Assembly: GCA_900471925.1 (NCBI GenBank)
Contig: UCGV01000029.1
Location: 53,277 to 117,276, forward strand
DNA from: Hyphomicrobiales bacterium
GTDB taxonomy: Bacteria; Pseudomonadota; Alphaproteobacteria; Rhizobiales; Rhizobiaceae
Direction: 5' to 3'
DNA length: 64,000 bases
The position numbers were made by a program, and so were the translations under genes. The notes beneath the pieces are model-generated. The model was not told where the DNA came from. It made no database searches and was given only the letters and a program-made list of their open reading frames with translations. Below are positions 32,417-41,181 of this stretch, piece by piece (within the stretch, counting starts at the first letter, position 1; each line of letters opens with the position of its first letter).

Positions 32417-33841
32417 TTATTTGACCGGCTGCTGCTCCGCCGCGATCGTCGCAGTCGCCACGCGCTTGACGCGGTGGCCGGAGACGGAAGTGCCGGCATC
32501 CTTCGCCATGCGAACAAAGGGAATGGTGGCGATGACGGTCAGTCCGGCAATCACGAAGAAGGCGATATGGAAATCGATGATCTGCAGCTCGGCGCCGCGG
32601 ATGTAGATCGAGGTTTCCAGGATCGAGGCGGCGACGGCAACGCCGAGCGCGAGGCTGACCTGCTGCATCACGGATGCCATCGAGGTCGCCTGGCTGGCCT
32701 GCGCATCGTCGATATCGGCGAATGCCAGCGCATTGACGCCGGTGAACATGAAGGAGCGCGAGAAGCCGCCGATCAGGAGCACGCCGATGATGACGAGATG
32801 CGGCGTATCCGGCGTGAACAGGCCGGTGACGGCGGTCACGACAGTGGTCACGGCGCCGGCGCACAGAAGCGTGGTGCGGAAGCCGATCGCCTTATAGACG
32901 CGGCGCGCGATGAACTTGGTGGTGATTGCGCCGATCGCACCGGAGAAGGTGATGAGGCCGGACTGGAACGGCGTCAGCCCGAAACCGAGCTGCAGCATCA
33001 GCGGCGTCAGGAAAGGCATGGCGCCGACGCAGATGCGGAAGAGCGTGCCGCCGCTGGTCGAGGCGCGGAAGGTGGAATTCTTGAACAGATTCAGATCGAG
33101 GATCGGCGTCGGGTAGCGCTTGGCGTGGCGCACATAGAGCACGCCGCAGATGAGGCCGATCGCCGTGGCGGAGATGCCGATCACAGGCGGCAGCGCCGGC
33201 AGACCGACAACCGAAAGGCCGAATACGATGCCGGCAGCCGCAAGGCTGGTCAGCACGAAACCGATGAAATCAAGCTTCGGCGGCGCCGTCGCCTCGATGT
33301 GAGGCAGGTAGATCGTTGCCAGCCAGATGCCGATCACGCCGACCGGAACGTTGATCAGGAAGATCCAGTGCCAGCTGAAATAGGTGGTGATGAAGCCGCC
33401 GAGCGGCGGGCCTGCAAGCGGGCCGACGAGGGCGGGGATCGTCAGCAGCGCCATGGCCGAGACGAGCTCGCTCTTCTGCGTCGTTCGCACCAGTACGAGA
33501 CGCCCGACAGGTGTCATCATCGCGCCGCCGATGCCCTGCACGAAGCGTGCGAAGACGAATTCGACCAGGCTGGAGGAGAAGGCGCAGAAGATGGAGCCGA
33601 CAACGAAAACGCCGATTGCCGTGCGGAAGATATTCTTGGCGCCGTAGCGGTCCGCCATCCAGCCGCTGATCGGAATGAACACCGCCAGCGACACCATATA
33701 GGCTGTCAGCGCCAGCTTCAGCGTAATTGGCCCGACATGAAGATCGGCCGCGATTGCCGGCAGCGCCGTCGAAATCACGGTCGAATCCATCTGTTCCATG
33801 AAGAGGGCAACAGCGAGGATCAGGGGAACGATGCGGTTCAT
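32417..33841 (-). CDS. MFS efflux transporter, DHA2 family (14-helix type)
   Basis: This 474-residue drug:proton antiporter-like protein has about 13-14 hydrophobic segments. Seen are MEQMDSTVISTALPAIAADL in helix 1 (motif D1), the loop GWMADRYGAKNIFRTAI (motif A), and LVGPLAGPPLGGFI (motif C of drug exporters). The ATG at 33841 follows AAGGCATTCGCC; the 25-residue longer frame lacks a site. It resembles EmrB/MdtD-type pumps. No regulator or membrane-fusion partner is adjacent, so the substrate is unknown. A large opposite-strand ORF here is a shadow. Confidence 0.88.
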   Translation of the reverse strand: MNRIVPLILAVALFMEQMDSTVISTALPAIAADLHVGPITLKLALTAYMVSLAVFIPISGWMADRYGAKNIFRTAIGVFVVGSIFCAFSSSLVEFVFARFVQGIGGAMMTPVGRLVLVRTTQKSELVSAMALLTIPALVGPLAGPPLGGFITTYFSWHWIFLINVPVGVIGIWLATIYLPHIEATAPPKLDFIGFVLTSLAAAGIVFGLSVVGLPALPPVIGISATAIGLICGVLYVRHAKRYPTPILDLNLFKNSTFRASTSGGTLFRICVGAMPFLTPLMLQLGFGLTPFQSGLITFSGAIGAITTKFIARRVYKAIGFRTTLLCAGAVTTVVTAVTGLFTPDTPHLVIIGVLLIGGFSRSFMFTGVNALAFADIDDAQASQATSMASVMQQVSLALGVAVAASILETSIYIRGAELQIIDFHIAFFVIAGLTVIATIPFVRMAKDAGTSVSGHRVKRVATATIAAEQQPVK

Positions 33842-34098
33842 AGGCGAATGCCTTGATGGATGCGGATAAGGCTTGGGAAGCCCGTGCTCTGTAGTCCCAG
33901 TTACGGGCGCTGCCAATCCCCCAATCGGTTTCCATTACACGTTTGGATCACGACTGCGTGAGACGACTTGCCCGACACTTTCGTCTCTCAAGATTGACAT
34001 AAGCTTACCCGGCCGGGGCCAGAAATCCTCTAGCAAATCCGGCTGGAATATATCGGGGGTCGTGCGGCGACGCACCGCACAGTGTCGAGGATGGATAT

Positions 34099-35091
34099 AT
34101 GACAAATTTTGGTGGAATAAAGCGGCGCACGCTTTTTGTCGCAGGCCTCGGCCTGTTGGCCGCGCCCATCGTCTTGAGAGGAACGGCCCAGGCGGCCGCA
34201 ACTGGAGAAACAGGCAATATGGAAGTCACCCCGCAGCCGCAGATCAATCAGTTCAAGCTCGGCTCGTTCAAGCTCACCGCCGTCCGCGACGGTTTCAACG
34301 TACTCGAAAAGCCCTATGAAACCTTCGGTTCCAATCAGGAACCGCAGACGGTACAGGCGCTTCTCGCTGCCAATTTCCTGCCGACAGACAAGTTCGCCAA
34401 CAGCTATGCGCCGGCGATCGTCGACACGGGTTCGGATGTCATCGTCATCGATACCGGCTTTGGGGCAGCCGGTCGCGAACGGGGCATGGGCCAGTTTACC
34501 GCAGGTCTGAAGGCTGCGGGCTATTCGCCCGACGACGTCACCATCGTGGCGCTGACGCATCTGCATGGCGATCATATCGGCGGCCTGATGGAAGGCGGCG
34601 TACCTGCCTTCAAGAATGCCCGCTATGTCGTCGGCCAGGCCGAATATGACTTCTGGTCGAACAAGGCGCGTGAGGGCACGCCGGCCGAAGGCGGCCACAA
34701 GGCGGTGCTCGCCAATGTCGCGCCGCTGGCCGAGAAGACTACCTACCTGAAGGAAGGCGACACGATTGCACCGGGCCTTACCGCCATGCTCGCCACTGGC
34801 CATACGCCGGGCCACATGATCTTCCACGTTGAATCCGACGGCAAGCGTCTGGTCATGACGGGGGATACGGCGAACCATTATATCCTGTCGCTGCAGCGGC
34901 CGGAGTGGGAAGTGCGCTTCGACATGGACAAGGCGCAGGCGGCCGCCACCCGCAAGAAGGTGTTCGACATGATCGCCACCGACAAGATCGCCTTCCTCGG
35001 CTATCACATGCCGTTCCCGTCGGTCGGTTTCGTGGAAAAGCAGGAGACGGGCTACCGCTTCGTGCCGAAAACCTATCAGTTCGACATCTGA
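34099..35091 (+). CDS. Exported metallo-beta-lactamase-fold hydrolase
   Basis: The product has 330 residues. A twin-arginine signal (KRRTLFVAGLGLLAAPIVL, residues 8-26) sends the folded enzyme to the periplasm. The zinc motif THLHGDHIGG places His154, His156, Asp158 and His159; His239 (TGHTPGHM) and Asp256 (MTGDTANH) complete two zinc sites. It resembles the lactonase/'AttM-like' and quorum-quenching branch, but those are usually cytoplasmic. Tandem 45-bp palindromes and a terminator follow, so it is monocistronic. The substrate could be a lactone, an ester or a phosphonate. Confidence 0.82.
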   Translation: MTNFGGIKRRTLFVAGLGLLAAPIVLRGTAQAAATGETGNMEVTPQPQINQFKLGSFKLTAVRDGFNVLEKPYETFGSNQEPQTVQALLAANFLPTDKFANSYAPAIVDTGSDVIVIDTGFGAAGRERGMGQFTAGLKAAGYSPDDVTIVALTHLHGDHIGGLMEGGVPAFKNARYVVGQAEYDFWSNKAREGTPAEGGHKAVLANVAPLAEKTTYLKEGDTIAPGLTAMLATGHTPGHMIFHVESDGKRLVMTGDTANHYILSLQRPEWEVRFDMDKAQAAATRKKVFDMIATDKIAFLGYHMPFPSVGFVEKQETGYRFVPKTYQFDI

Positions 35092-35097
35092 GCCAAA

Positions 35098-35197
35098 GCA
35101 TGTCGCGCAAAAGTGTGTAGCGGTTTTGCGATAACGACATGCGTGAAAGAAGCCACGTCGCGTAAAAGTGTGGAGCGGTTTTGTGGCAACGACATGC
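35098..35197. repeat. Two tandem 45-bp rhizobial palindromic repeats
   Basis: Copy 1 (35098-35142) begins GCATGTCGCGCAAAAGTGTG and ends GATAACGACATGC. Copy 2 (35153-35197) begins CCACGTCGCGTAAAAGTGTG and ends GGCAACGACATGC. Each folds as CATGTCG.../...CGACATG with inner GCAAAA/TTTTGC pairs. This element is common between genes in Rhizobium; copy 2 has drifted at its left arm. Confidence 0.85.
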
Positions 35198-35228
35198 GGC
35201 ACGCTTAAACTGCATAGCTGCCATACCG

Positions 35229-35254
35229 AGCCCGGCCATCGCGCCGGGCTTTTT
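35229..35254 (+). terminator. Terminator after the metallo-hydrolase gene
   Basis: AGCCCGGC and GCCGGGCT pair around CATCGC, followed by TTTT on the plus strand, just downstream of the tandem palindromes. Confidence 0.85.
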
Positions 35255-35381
35255 GCTATTTCCTTCCTGTCATAGACGTGTTACCAGCCCTCGCCAACTT
35301 CCATAAACTCATGCACACCGCCGGTGCCGAAAGAATTCGTACCGGGTGGGTCGCATTTTTCTTTCTTGAAGGAATTTGGCC

Positions 35382-36866
35382 ATGGCTCGCATCATAGAAA
35401 CGCCAACCGGACTGGACGCACTCACCTTCGATGACGTGCTGCTGCAGCCTGGTCACTCCGAAGTGCTTCCCGGCCAGACCAGCGTCGCAACGCGCCTTGC
35501 ACCCGACTTCGAGCTGAATATCCCGATCATCTCGGCGGCGATGGACACTGTGACCGAAGGGCGTCTGGCAATCGCCATGGCGCAGGCCGGCGGCCTCGGC
35601 GTCATTCATAAGAACCTGACCCCGGTGGAGCAGGCCGAGCAGGTTCGCCAGGTCAAGAAGTTCGAAAGCGGCATGGTCGTCAATCCGGTCACGATCGGCC
35701 CCGATGCCACGCTCGCCGACGCGCTGGCGCTGATGAAGATGTACAGCATCTCCGGCATCCCGGTCGTCGAAAAGTCCGGTCGCCTCGTGGGCATCCTCAC
35801 CAATCGCGACGTCCGCTTCGCCTCCGACCCGGCCCAGAAAATCTACGAACTCATGACCCGCGAAAACCTCGTGACGGTCAAGGAAAGCGTTGACCAGCAG
35901 GAAGCCAAGCGGCTGCTGCACACGCATCGCATCGAGAAGCTGCTGGTCGTCGACGGCGAAGGCCGTTGTGTCGGCCTCATCACCGTCAAGGATATCGAAA
36001 AGGCGCAGTTGAACCCGAACGCCTCGAAGGATGCGCAGGGCCGCCTGCGCGCCGCTGCCGCCGTCGGCGTTGGAGACGATGGTTTCGAGCGCGCCGAGCG
36101 CCTGATCGATGCCGGCGTCGATCTGCTGGTGGTCGATACCGCCCATGGCCATTCGGCCCGTGTTCTGGAAGCGGTCGGCCGCGTCAAGCAGCTCTCCAAC
36201 TCGGTGCGCATCATGGCCGGCAATGTCGCCACCTACGATGGCACCAAGGCGCTGATCGATGCTGGTGCTGACGCCGTCAAGGTCGGCATCGGCCCGGGCT
36301 CGATCTGCACCACGCGCGTTGTCGCCGGCGTCGGCGTTCCCCAGCTTGCTGCCATCATGTCGGCGGTCGAGGCTGCCAAGGCGCAGGGCATTCCCGTCAT
36401 CGCCGATGGCGGCATCAAGTTCTCGGGCGATGTGGCCAAGGCCATTGCCTCGGGTGCATCCGCCGTCATGATCGGCTCGCTGCTTGCCGGCACCGACGAA
36501 AGCCCGGGCGAAGTCTACCTCTACCAGGGCCGTTCCTTCAAAGCCTATCGCGGCATGGGCTCCGTCGGCGCCATGGCGCGTGGCTCTGCAGACCGCTACT
36601 TCCAGGCGGAAGTGCGCGACACGCTGAAACTCGTGCCCGAGGGCATCGAAGGCCAGGTTCCCTACAAGGGTCCGGTATCCGGCGTCCTGCATCAGCTTGC
36701 CGGCGGCCTGAAGGCTGCCATGGGATATGTCGGCGGCAAGGACATTGAGGAGTTCCAGGATCGCGCCACCTTCGTGCGCATCTCGAGCGCCGGTTTGCGC
36801 GAAAGCCATCCGCATGATGTGACGATCACCCGCGAAAGCCCGAACTATCCGGGCGCCGGCGTCTGA
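35382..36866 (+). CDS. guaB: IMP dehydrogenase
   Basis: This 494-residue enzyme makes the committed step to GMP, oxidising IMP to XMP with NAD. Seen are LTFDDVLLQPGHSEVLP at the N-terminus, two CBS repeats (about residues 97-210), the DTAHGHSA and GIGPGSICTTRVVAGVG loop with catalytic Cys309, and the flap GxGSVGAMxxGSADRYFQ. The ATG at 35382 lies behind GAAGGAATT; a TTG two codons earlier is not needed. A small membrane-protein gene starts 2 bases after its stop. Confidence 0.96.
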   Translation: MARIIETPTGLDALTFDDVLLQPGHSEVLPGQTSVATRLAPDFELNIPIISAAMDTVTEGRLAIAMAQAGGLGVIHKNLTPVEQAEQVRQVKKFESGMVVNPVTIGPDATLADALALMKMYSISGIPVVEKSGRLVGILTNRDVRFASDPAQKIYELMTRENLVTVKESVDQQEAKRLLHTHRIEKLLVVDGEGRCVGLITVKDIEKAQLNPNASKDAQGRLRAAAAVGVGDDGFERAERLIDAGVDLLVVDTAHGHSARVLEAVGRVKQLSNSVRIMAGNVATYDGTKALIDAGADAVKVGIGPGSICTTRVVAGVGVPQLAAIMSAVEAAKAQGIPVIADGGIKFSGDVAKAIASGASAVMIGSLLAGTDESPGEVYLYQGRSFKAYRGMGSVGAMARGSADRYFQAEVRDTLKLVPEGIEGQVPYKGPVSGVLHQLAGGLKAAMGYVGGKDIEEFQDRATFVRISSAGLRESHPHDVTITRESPNYPGAGV

Positions 36867-36868
36867 CA

Positions 36869-37417
36869 ATGAAAGCGGGCAGCGCAATTCCGCTCTGGAT
36901 CATCGCGCTGCTCGCAGCCCTCTGCCTCGTCGTCCTCGGCTGGACCACCTTCGGCTACACCATGCCCTTCGAGCATGAGACCGGCCAGGCGGTGCTCGAT
37001 ACCTATTTCGCCGGCTACGACGATTCCGCCGTCTTCCACATGCAGACGCTGCTCGACCAGAACGAGACGGCAAGCGGCATCCTCCGAGCCATGTATTTCG
37101 GCCCGGAACTCATCTTTCCCGCCCTGCTGACGGCACTTCTGCTGCTGATCTTCCTGCGGCTCGGGCCGATCGAGACATGGCGCGGCCGCCAGGCGCCGCG
37201 CCTTTTCGGGCGTATCACCTATATCCTGCCCTTCATCTACGGCTTTGCCGATTACGGCGAAAACATAGCGAGCCTGATCGCCTTCAGCGACAGCGCTGCG
37301 GCGGGCACGGCGGCACAGATCCTGCCATGGATGACCAAGCTGAAATTCGCAAGCCTTGCCATCTGCGCCATCCTGATCATCCGCGGCGTCATTCTTCAGC
37401 GGACCCGCGAAGAGTAG
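36869..37417 (+). CDS. Integral membrane protein of unknown function
   Basis: This 182-residue protein has four hydrophobic segments: about residues 8-30, 72-96, 112-130 and 158-175. The periplasmic loop FxxETGQAVLDTYFAGYDDSAVFHMQTLLDQN is acidic. It begins two bases after the guaB stop without a strong ribosome site of its own, so it is probably translationally coupled to guaB. I recognise no family. Confidence 0.7.
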   Translation: MKAGSAIPLWIIALLAALCLVVLGWTTFGYTMPFEHETGQAVLDTYFAGYDDSAVFHMQTLLDQNETASGILRAMYFGPELIFPALLTALLLLIFLRLGPIETWRGRQAPRLFGRITYILPFIYGFADYGENIASLIAFSDSAAAGTAAQILPWMTKLKFASLAICAILIIRGVILQRTREE

Positions 37418-37452
37418 CTTGTCATAAACAAGATACAGCCACGCGGAAGCTT

Positions 37453-37686
37453 TCAGGATGCCGAGAATGTAACGGTCACGCCGCGCTGGCGAAAATAGGC
37501 CTGCATCAGCTTCCTGCCGGAACGATTGTTCTGAACAAGCTTGGCCGGATCGAAGACAGCCTCTTTCAAACCCGCCCGTGCCAACGCTGCCTTGAGCGTC
37601 GCGATATGCGCGTCGATGTCGGCATTGTCGGCCTGAAGTGATTCATAAATGCGGGCTGTCGCATCTGCTACGGTTGGTTCGCTCAC
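37453..37686 (-). CDS. Small protein of unknown function
   Basis: This 77-residue protein starts at a GTG (37686) with AGGAG seven bases upstream; an ATG two codons earlier is too close to that site. It is helical and soluble: EPTVADATARIYESLQADNADIDAHIATLKAAL then a basic NNRSGRKLMQAYFRQRGV tail. The end of the sequence resembles short DUF-type proteins with a 'RSGRKxMQAYFRxRGVxV' motif. It is single and in no clear operon. Confidence 0.6.
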   Translation of the reverse strand: MSEPTVADATARIYESLQADNADIDAHIATLKAALARAGLKEAVFDPAKLVQNNRSGRKLMQAYFRQRGVTVTFSAS

Positions 37687-37787
37687 AATCATACTCCTGT
37701 CGATTCGACCGGCGATTACCACATTTCGCGGCCTGACCATACTGTGGTGAAACTGTGCATCGCCGCCGATCGTGAAGCGTTCGCGGA

Positions 37788-38432
37788 TCAGAGTATGAGG
37801 TCTGTCCCCGTCTTTGTTATGCTATCGGCCATGCGCACGAGTTCAGGCAGGGTCTGGGCCTCCATCTTCTTCATGACCTGGCTGCGGTGAAGTTTCACGG
37901 TCGCTTCTGTAATGGCGATTCGATCGGCGATCTGCTTGTTGAGCAAGCCAGCGGCGACGAGGGTGAAAACCTGCCGTTCCCGCTCGGAAAGCGTCGCGTA
38001 TCGCACCTTAAGTATTTGTTCCCGCTTGACGTCCTCACGACGCTGCTGGTCACGGGCCAGTGCCCTGTTGACTGCCTCCAGCAAATCCTGTTCGCGCACC
38101 GGTTTGGGCAGCACGTCGATGGCTCCAGCCTTCATGGCCCGAACCGCCATCTGCACATCGACATGACCGCTGATGAGCACGACCGATTGCGCCGACCCGC
38201 TTTTCGCCAGGGCCTCCTGGAATTCAAGGCCGCTGCGTCCCGGCAGCCGAATGTCGAGGACGATACAGCCCGCCCGTTCCAATTGCCCGGCGTCGAGACA
38301 TTCCTGCACCGATCCGTAGATCTCGGTCATCAGGCCAACCGATTGAAAAAGCCCGCGCAACGCCTCGCGAACACTCTGGTCGTCGTCGATGACGATGACG
38401 ATAGTCTCGGCATTTTTAGCCGTTGGAACCAT
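37788..38432 (-). CDS. FixJ-type response regulator
   Basis: This 214-residue protein has an N-terminal receiver (IVIVIDDDQSVREAL; phospho-acceptor Asp60 in CIVLDIRLPGRSGLE; Lys in VLPKPVREQDL). A C-terminal LuxR/FixJ helix-turn-helix follows (ATLSERERQVFTLVAAGLLNKQIADRIAITEATVKLHRSQVMKKM). The start at 38432 has AAAGGA upstream. It lies 7 bases after the sensor kinase gene on the same strand and is clearly its partner. The HKLKEQ-type linker and layout match the FixLJ/TodST-like group. Targets may include the divergent CadC-like gene. Confidence 0.9.
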   Translation of the reverse strand: MVPTAKNAETIVIVIDDDQSVREALRGLFQSVGLMTEIYGSVQECLDAGQLERAGCIVLDIRLPGRSGLEFQEALAKSGSAQSVVLISGHVDVQMAVRAMKAGAIDVLPKPVREQDLLEAVNRALARDQQRREDVKREQILKVRYATLSERERQVFTLVAAGLLNKQIADRIAITEATVKLHRSQVMKKMEAQTLPELVRMADSITKTGTDLIL

Positions 38433-38439
38433 GACCGTA

Positions 38440-39993
38440 CTATCCTTTCGCCAGCGGCAAGGTGAAGCTGAAGACGCTGCCCCGGGTCTGATTGTTTTGC
38501 GCCCATATCCTGCCTCCGTGGGCTTCAATGATCGAGCGGCAGATCGAGAGACCCATGCCAATACCTTCGGCCTTGGTGCTGAAGAATGCCTCGAACACCC
38601 GATCAGGATCGTCTGCTCCAAGGCCCGGCCCGGTATCAGCAATCGTTACCAGCGCTTCACCATCACGGGTTTCGGCGCGGACAGCAAGGCGGCGCGGGCT
38701 TGCGTTCGCAGCGACCATCGCTTCGACCGCATTCATGATCAGGTTCAGCACGACCTGCTGCAACTGGGTACTATCCCCCAGGATAGGGGTGGCGCATTCG
38801 CCAAGCTGAACTTTGGCGACAACATCATGCCGCCTGAATTCGCCCTGCAGAAGGTCGAGCACGACGGGAATGACCTGGTCCAGGCGCACCGGATCCATCC
38901 GCGGCGCGGATTTGCGGGCAAGATTGCGCAGGCTGGTGATGATGTCGCCCGCCCGGTGACCGTCGCGCACGATCCGCTCCGCCGCCGCCCGCGCCATGGC
39001 AATGTCGGTCTGGGTGTCGGAAAGCCAGCGCAGGCAGGCCCCGGCGTTGGTGACAACCGCCATGAGCGGCTGGTTGACCTCGTGCGCGATGGAAACTGCA
39101 AGTTCGCCCATGGTCGTCATGCGGGTTATGTGTGCCAGATCACTCTGGCTCTGGCGCAGATCCTCCTCCGCCCGCTTTCGGTTTTCGATATCGACATTGA
39201 TGCCGAACCACTGGGTGATTTCACCCTCGCTGTCGAAAAACGGACTGGCCCGCCACAGGAACCAGCGATATTGCCCATCCGCCCGGCGCAACCGCGCCTC
39301 GGATTCGCCCGCACTTCCGGACTTCAGGATCTGCGTCCAGACGGTCATCACCTGCTGGCGATCGTCTGGGTGGATATAGTCCATGAAGCCATAGCCGACG
39401 ATCCTCTCAAGCTTGGCGCCGGCATAGTCCAGAAACCCCTGGTTCCAGAACGTCATGTTGCCCTGGGCGTCCGACTTCCAGGTCAGGCCTGGAATGGAGG
39501 AAACGATCTGCTGAAGTTCCCTCTCGCTTTCCCGGAGTGCCGCTTCACTGATGCGCAGCGCATCGCGCGCATCCTTCCTGTCCTCAACGTCGATATTGAC
39601 GCCGAACCACTCTTTAAGCTGCCCGGCTTCATCGTAGGATGGGCTCGCGCGAAACAGCATCCAGCGGTAGCTGCCATCAGCGCGGCGAAGGCGCGCTTCG
39701 TGCTCGGTTGCACGTCCCTGCGCCAGACCCTGCGCCCACGCATCGAGCAGCCCGTCGGAATCGGCAGGATGAACAGCGTCCACCCAGCCGCCATCCAAGG
39801 CCTGGTCAGCGCTCTGGCCGATGTAATCAAGATATTGCTGGCTCAGGAACGTGACGGTGCCCTCGGCATCCGCCGACCAGATAAGGCCCGGCACCGCATT
39901 GATGATGCGGCGCAGCTGCCGCTCGAGGTCGCTGCTCGATTGGTCAACTCCCAGGCTTTCCAACGCTTGCGGCGTGATGTGCTGATGTTTCAT
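38440..39993 (-). CDS. Dual-PAS sensor histidine kinase (FixL/TodS-like)
   Basis: This 517-residue soluble kinase has two PAS-PAC units (about 30-145 and 160-275) that both show the RWMLFRASPSYDEAGQLKEWFG-type PAC ending. A HisKA (MTTMGELAVSIAHEVNQPLMAV, His304) and an HATPase (NLIMNAVEAM N box, DTGPGL, GIGMGLSICRSIIEAHGG) follow. There is no membrane segment, and PAS residues for haem are not evident. AGGAGG precedes ATG 39993. The two PAS copies are alike, suggesting an internal duplication. It is followed by the response-regulator gene. Confidence 0.9.
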   Translation of the reverse strand: MKHQHITPQALESLGVDQSSSDLERQLRRIINAVPGLIWSADAEGTVTFLSQQYLDYIGQSADQALDGGWVDAVHPADSDGLLDAWAQGLAQGRATEHEARLRRADGSYRWMLFRASPSYDEAGQLKEWFGVNIDVEDRKDARDALRISEAALRESERELQQIVSSIPGLTWKSDAQGNMTFWNQGFLDYAGAKLERIVGYGFMDYIHPDDRQQVMTVWTQILKSGSAGESEARLRRADGQYRWFLWRASPFFDSEGEITQWFGINVDIENRKRAEEDLRQSQSDLAHITRMTTMGELAVSIAHEVNQPLMAVVTNAGACLRWLSDTQTDIAMARAAAERIVRDGHRAGDIITSLRNLARKSAPRMDPVRLDQVIPVVLDLLQGEFRRHDVVAKVQLGECATPILGDSTQLQQVVLNLIMNAVEAMVAANASPRRLAVRAETRDGEALVTIADTGPGLGADDPDRVFEAFFSTKAEGIGMGLSICRSIIEAHGGRIWAQNNQTRGSVFSFTLPLAKG

Positions 39994-40065
39994 CGGGAGC
40001 CTCCTGATCGTCTTCCTTCGATGCCAGCAGTAGCGGTTAAGGGCCGTCGCTGCCATCTCCCACAA

Positions 40066-40179
40066 GGTCGAAAAAAACTCGACCATAGGCTAGCTCGATC
40101 TGACAGTGGGTGGCGCGATGTGGTCGCCGGCTCGCCAGGATCGTGCATGCCGCATGCCCCGACTCGACGAAGGTCGAGT
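40066..40179. promoter_or_regulatory. Palindromic GTCGA-type sites between the kinase operon and the CadC-like gene
   Basis: In the 282-base divergent region, two palindromes share a GTCGA core: GGTCGA-N7-TCGACC (40066-40084) and ACTCGAC-GAAG-GTCGAGT (40162-40179). They sit on either side of the region's centre and could be operators for the response regulator or the winged-helix protein. The distance is 96 bp between starts. No clear -35/-10 pair was found. Confidence 0.4.
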
Positions 40180-40275
40180 GCCACCCGCCTCGCGACGATA
40201 ACCGCGCGACCATGGACGAATTGAACCCATCCGCTGCGCACCGATAGCGTCGGGATCAAATCAGAGGAGCACGGC

Positions 40276-40953
40276 ATGTTAAACGAATCGATATTTATCC
40301 CAATTACGCCCGGAGCCTGCGACCCGGATATGGCCTTCGAGTCTGTGGCAGTGAACGACGCGCCAACCTTTGCTTTCGGACCCTATCTGTATATCCCGCG
40401 GCGCCAGCTCCTGCTGAAGAGCGGCAAGCCCGTTCGCCTTGGATGCCGGGCGCTGGATCTGCTGACGGCCTTCGTCCGGCGCCCCGGCGAATTGCTCACC
40501 AAGCGCGAGCTGATGGACGAGGCCTGGCCGAGCACGACAGTGGTCGAGGGAAATCTGAAAGTGCATATTGCTCTCCTGCGCCGTGCGCTCGAAGATGATG
40601 CAGACCTCGCCAAATATATCGCCACCGTGAGTGGCCGGGGCTATCGGTTCATCGCGCCCGTCGCAGTCAGCGCAGCCTCGACCGCCGCGACAGGCCCGGC
40701 GCTGCCACTGCCTCTTGCCGAGGTGATCCAGCCCCTCCCGGCCGGGTCTTCGGAAAAGCGTTTTCAAAACATCGTGGCGATGCTGACGCAAGCGATGCGC
40801 TCGGCGGTGATCGAGCTGTCGGCCGATACGGAGCTCGGAGCAATGACAGCCGCGCCGCGACGGGTTCTGTGCATCGAGCTTGCAGCCCAGGACGAGGCCT
40901 GGATCGAGAGCGTATTCGCCCAACCTCAACGCGTGATCTCAGAAGCGCTTTGA
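40276..40953 (+). CDS. CadC-like winged-helix regulator (OmpR-type DNA-binding domain only)
   Basis: The product has 225 residues. An N-terminal lead (1-30) is followed by a Trans_reg_C domain (about 33-130): FAFGPYLYIPRRQLLLKSGKPVRLGCRALDLLTAF, PGELLTKRELMDEAWP, NLKVHIALLRRAL and YIATVSGRGYRFIAPV. No receiver or membrane segment is present; the C-terminal 90 residues (KRFQNIVAMLTQAMRSA...) look helical and are unassigned. The start follows AGAGGAGCACGGC. It is divergent from the sensor kinase/response regulator pair, so it may be a regulated partner. Confidence 0.78.
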   Translation: MLNESIFIPITPGACDPDMAFESVAVNDAPTFAFGPYLYIPRRQLLLKSGKPVRLGCRALDLLTAFVRRPGELLTKRELMDEAWPSTTVVEGNLKVHIALLRRALEDDADLAKYIATVSGRGYRFIAPVAVSAASTAATGPALPLPLAEVIQPLPAGSSEKRFQNIVAMLTQAMRSAVIELSADTELGAMTAAPRRVLCIELAAQDEAWIESVFAQPQRVISEAL

Positions 40954-41124
40954 GGATCACGGATACTCGAAGGACGAATGCCGGGGTGAAATTTATCGGG
41001 GGTGCGGCGAGCTTGCCGCGCCCCGAAACGCATGTTCTCGATTTAGAACTGCGCGGCTCGATAGGCATCCATATGCAGCATGCTTTCTTAGGAGCAGCCT
41101 CTATCGCGCCGTATCCGCTGGACG

Positions 41125-41159
41125 CAAAAAGATATCCGCGGCGCGATGGCGCCGCGGAT
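41125..41159 (-). terminator. Terminator of the exported hydrolase gene
   Basis: Read on the minus strand, ATCCGCGGCGC and GCGCCGCGGAT form a perfect 11-bp stem with a CATC loop, then ATCTTTTTGC. It is 22 bases past the hydrolase stop. Confidence 0.85.
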
Positions 41160-41181
41160 TTCGAATGCGATGAGGCAGATC

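Noticed and set aside
32354..33856. 500-codon plus-strand ORF opposite the MFS gene
   Set aside because: Composition is Arg/Asp/Glu/Gly-rich antisense of a membrane protein; the MFS reading has clear motifs.
34099..35091. Calling the exported metallo-hydrolase an AHL lactonase
   Set aside because: The zinc motif is shared by many families; the Tat signal and lack of quorum-sensing neighbours do not support a specific substrate.
35256..36887. 543-codon minus-strand ORF opposite guaB
   Set aside because: Shadow of guaB, with no ribosome site or family features.
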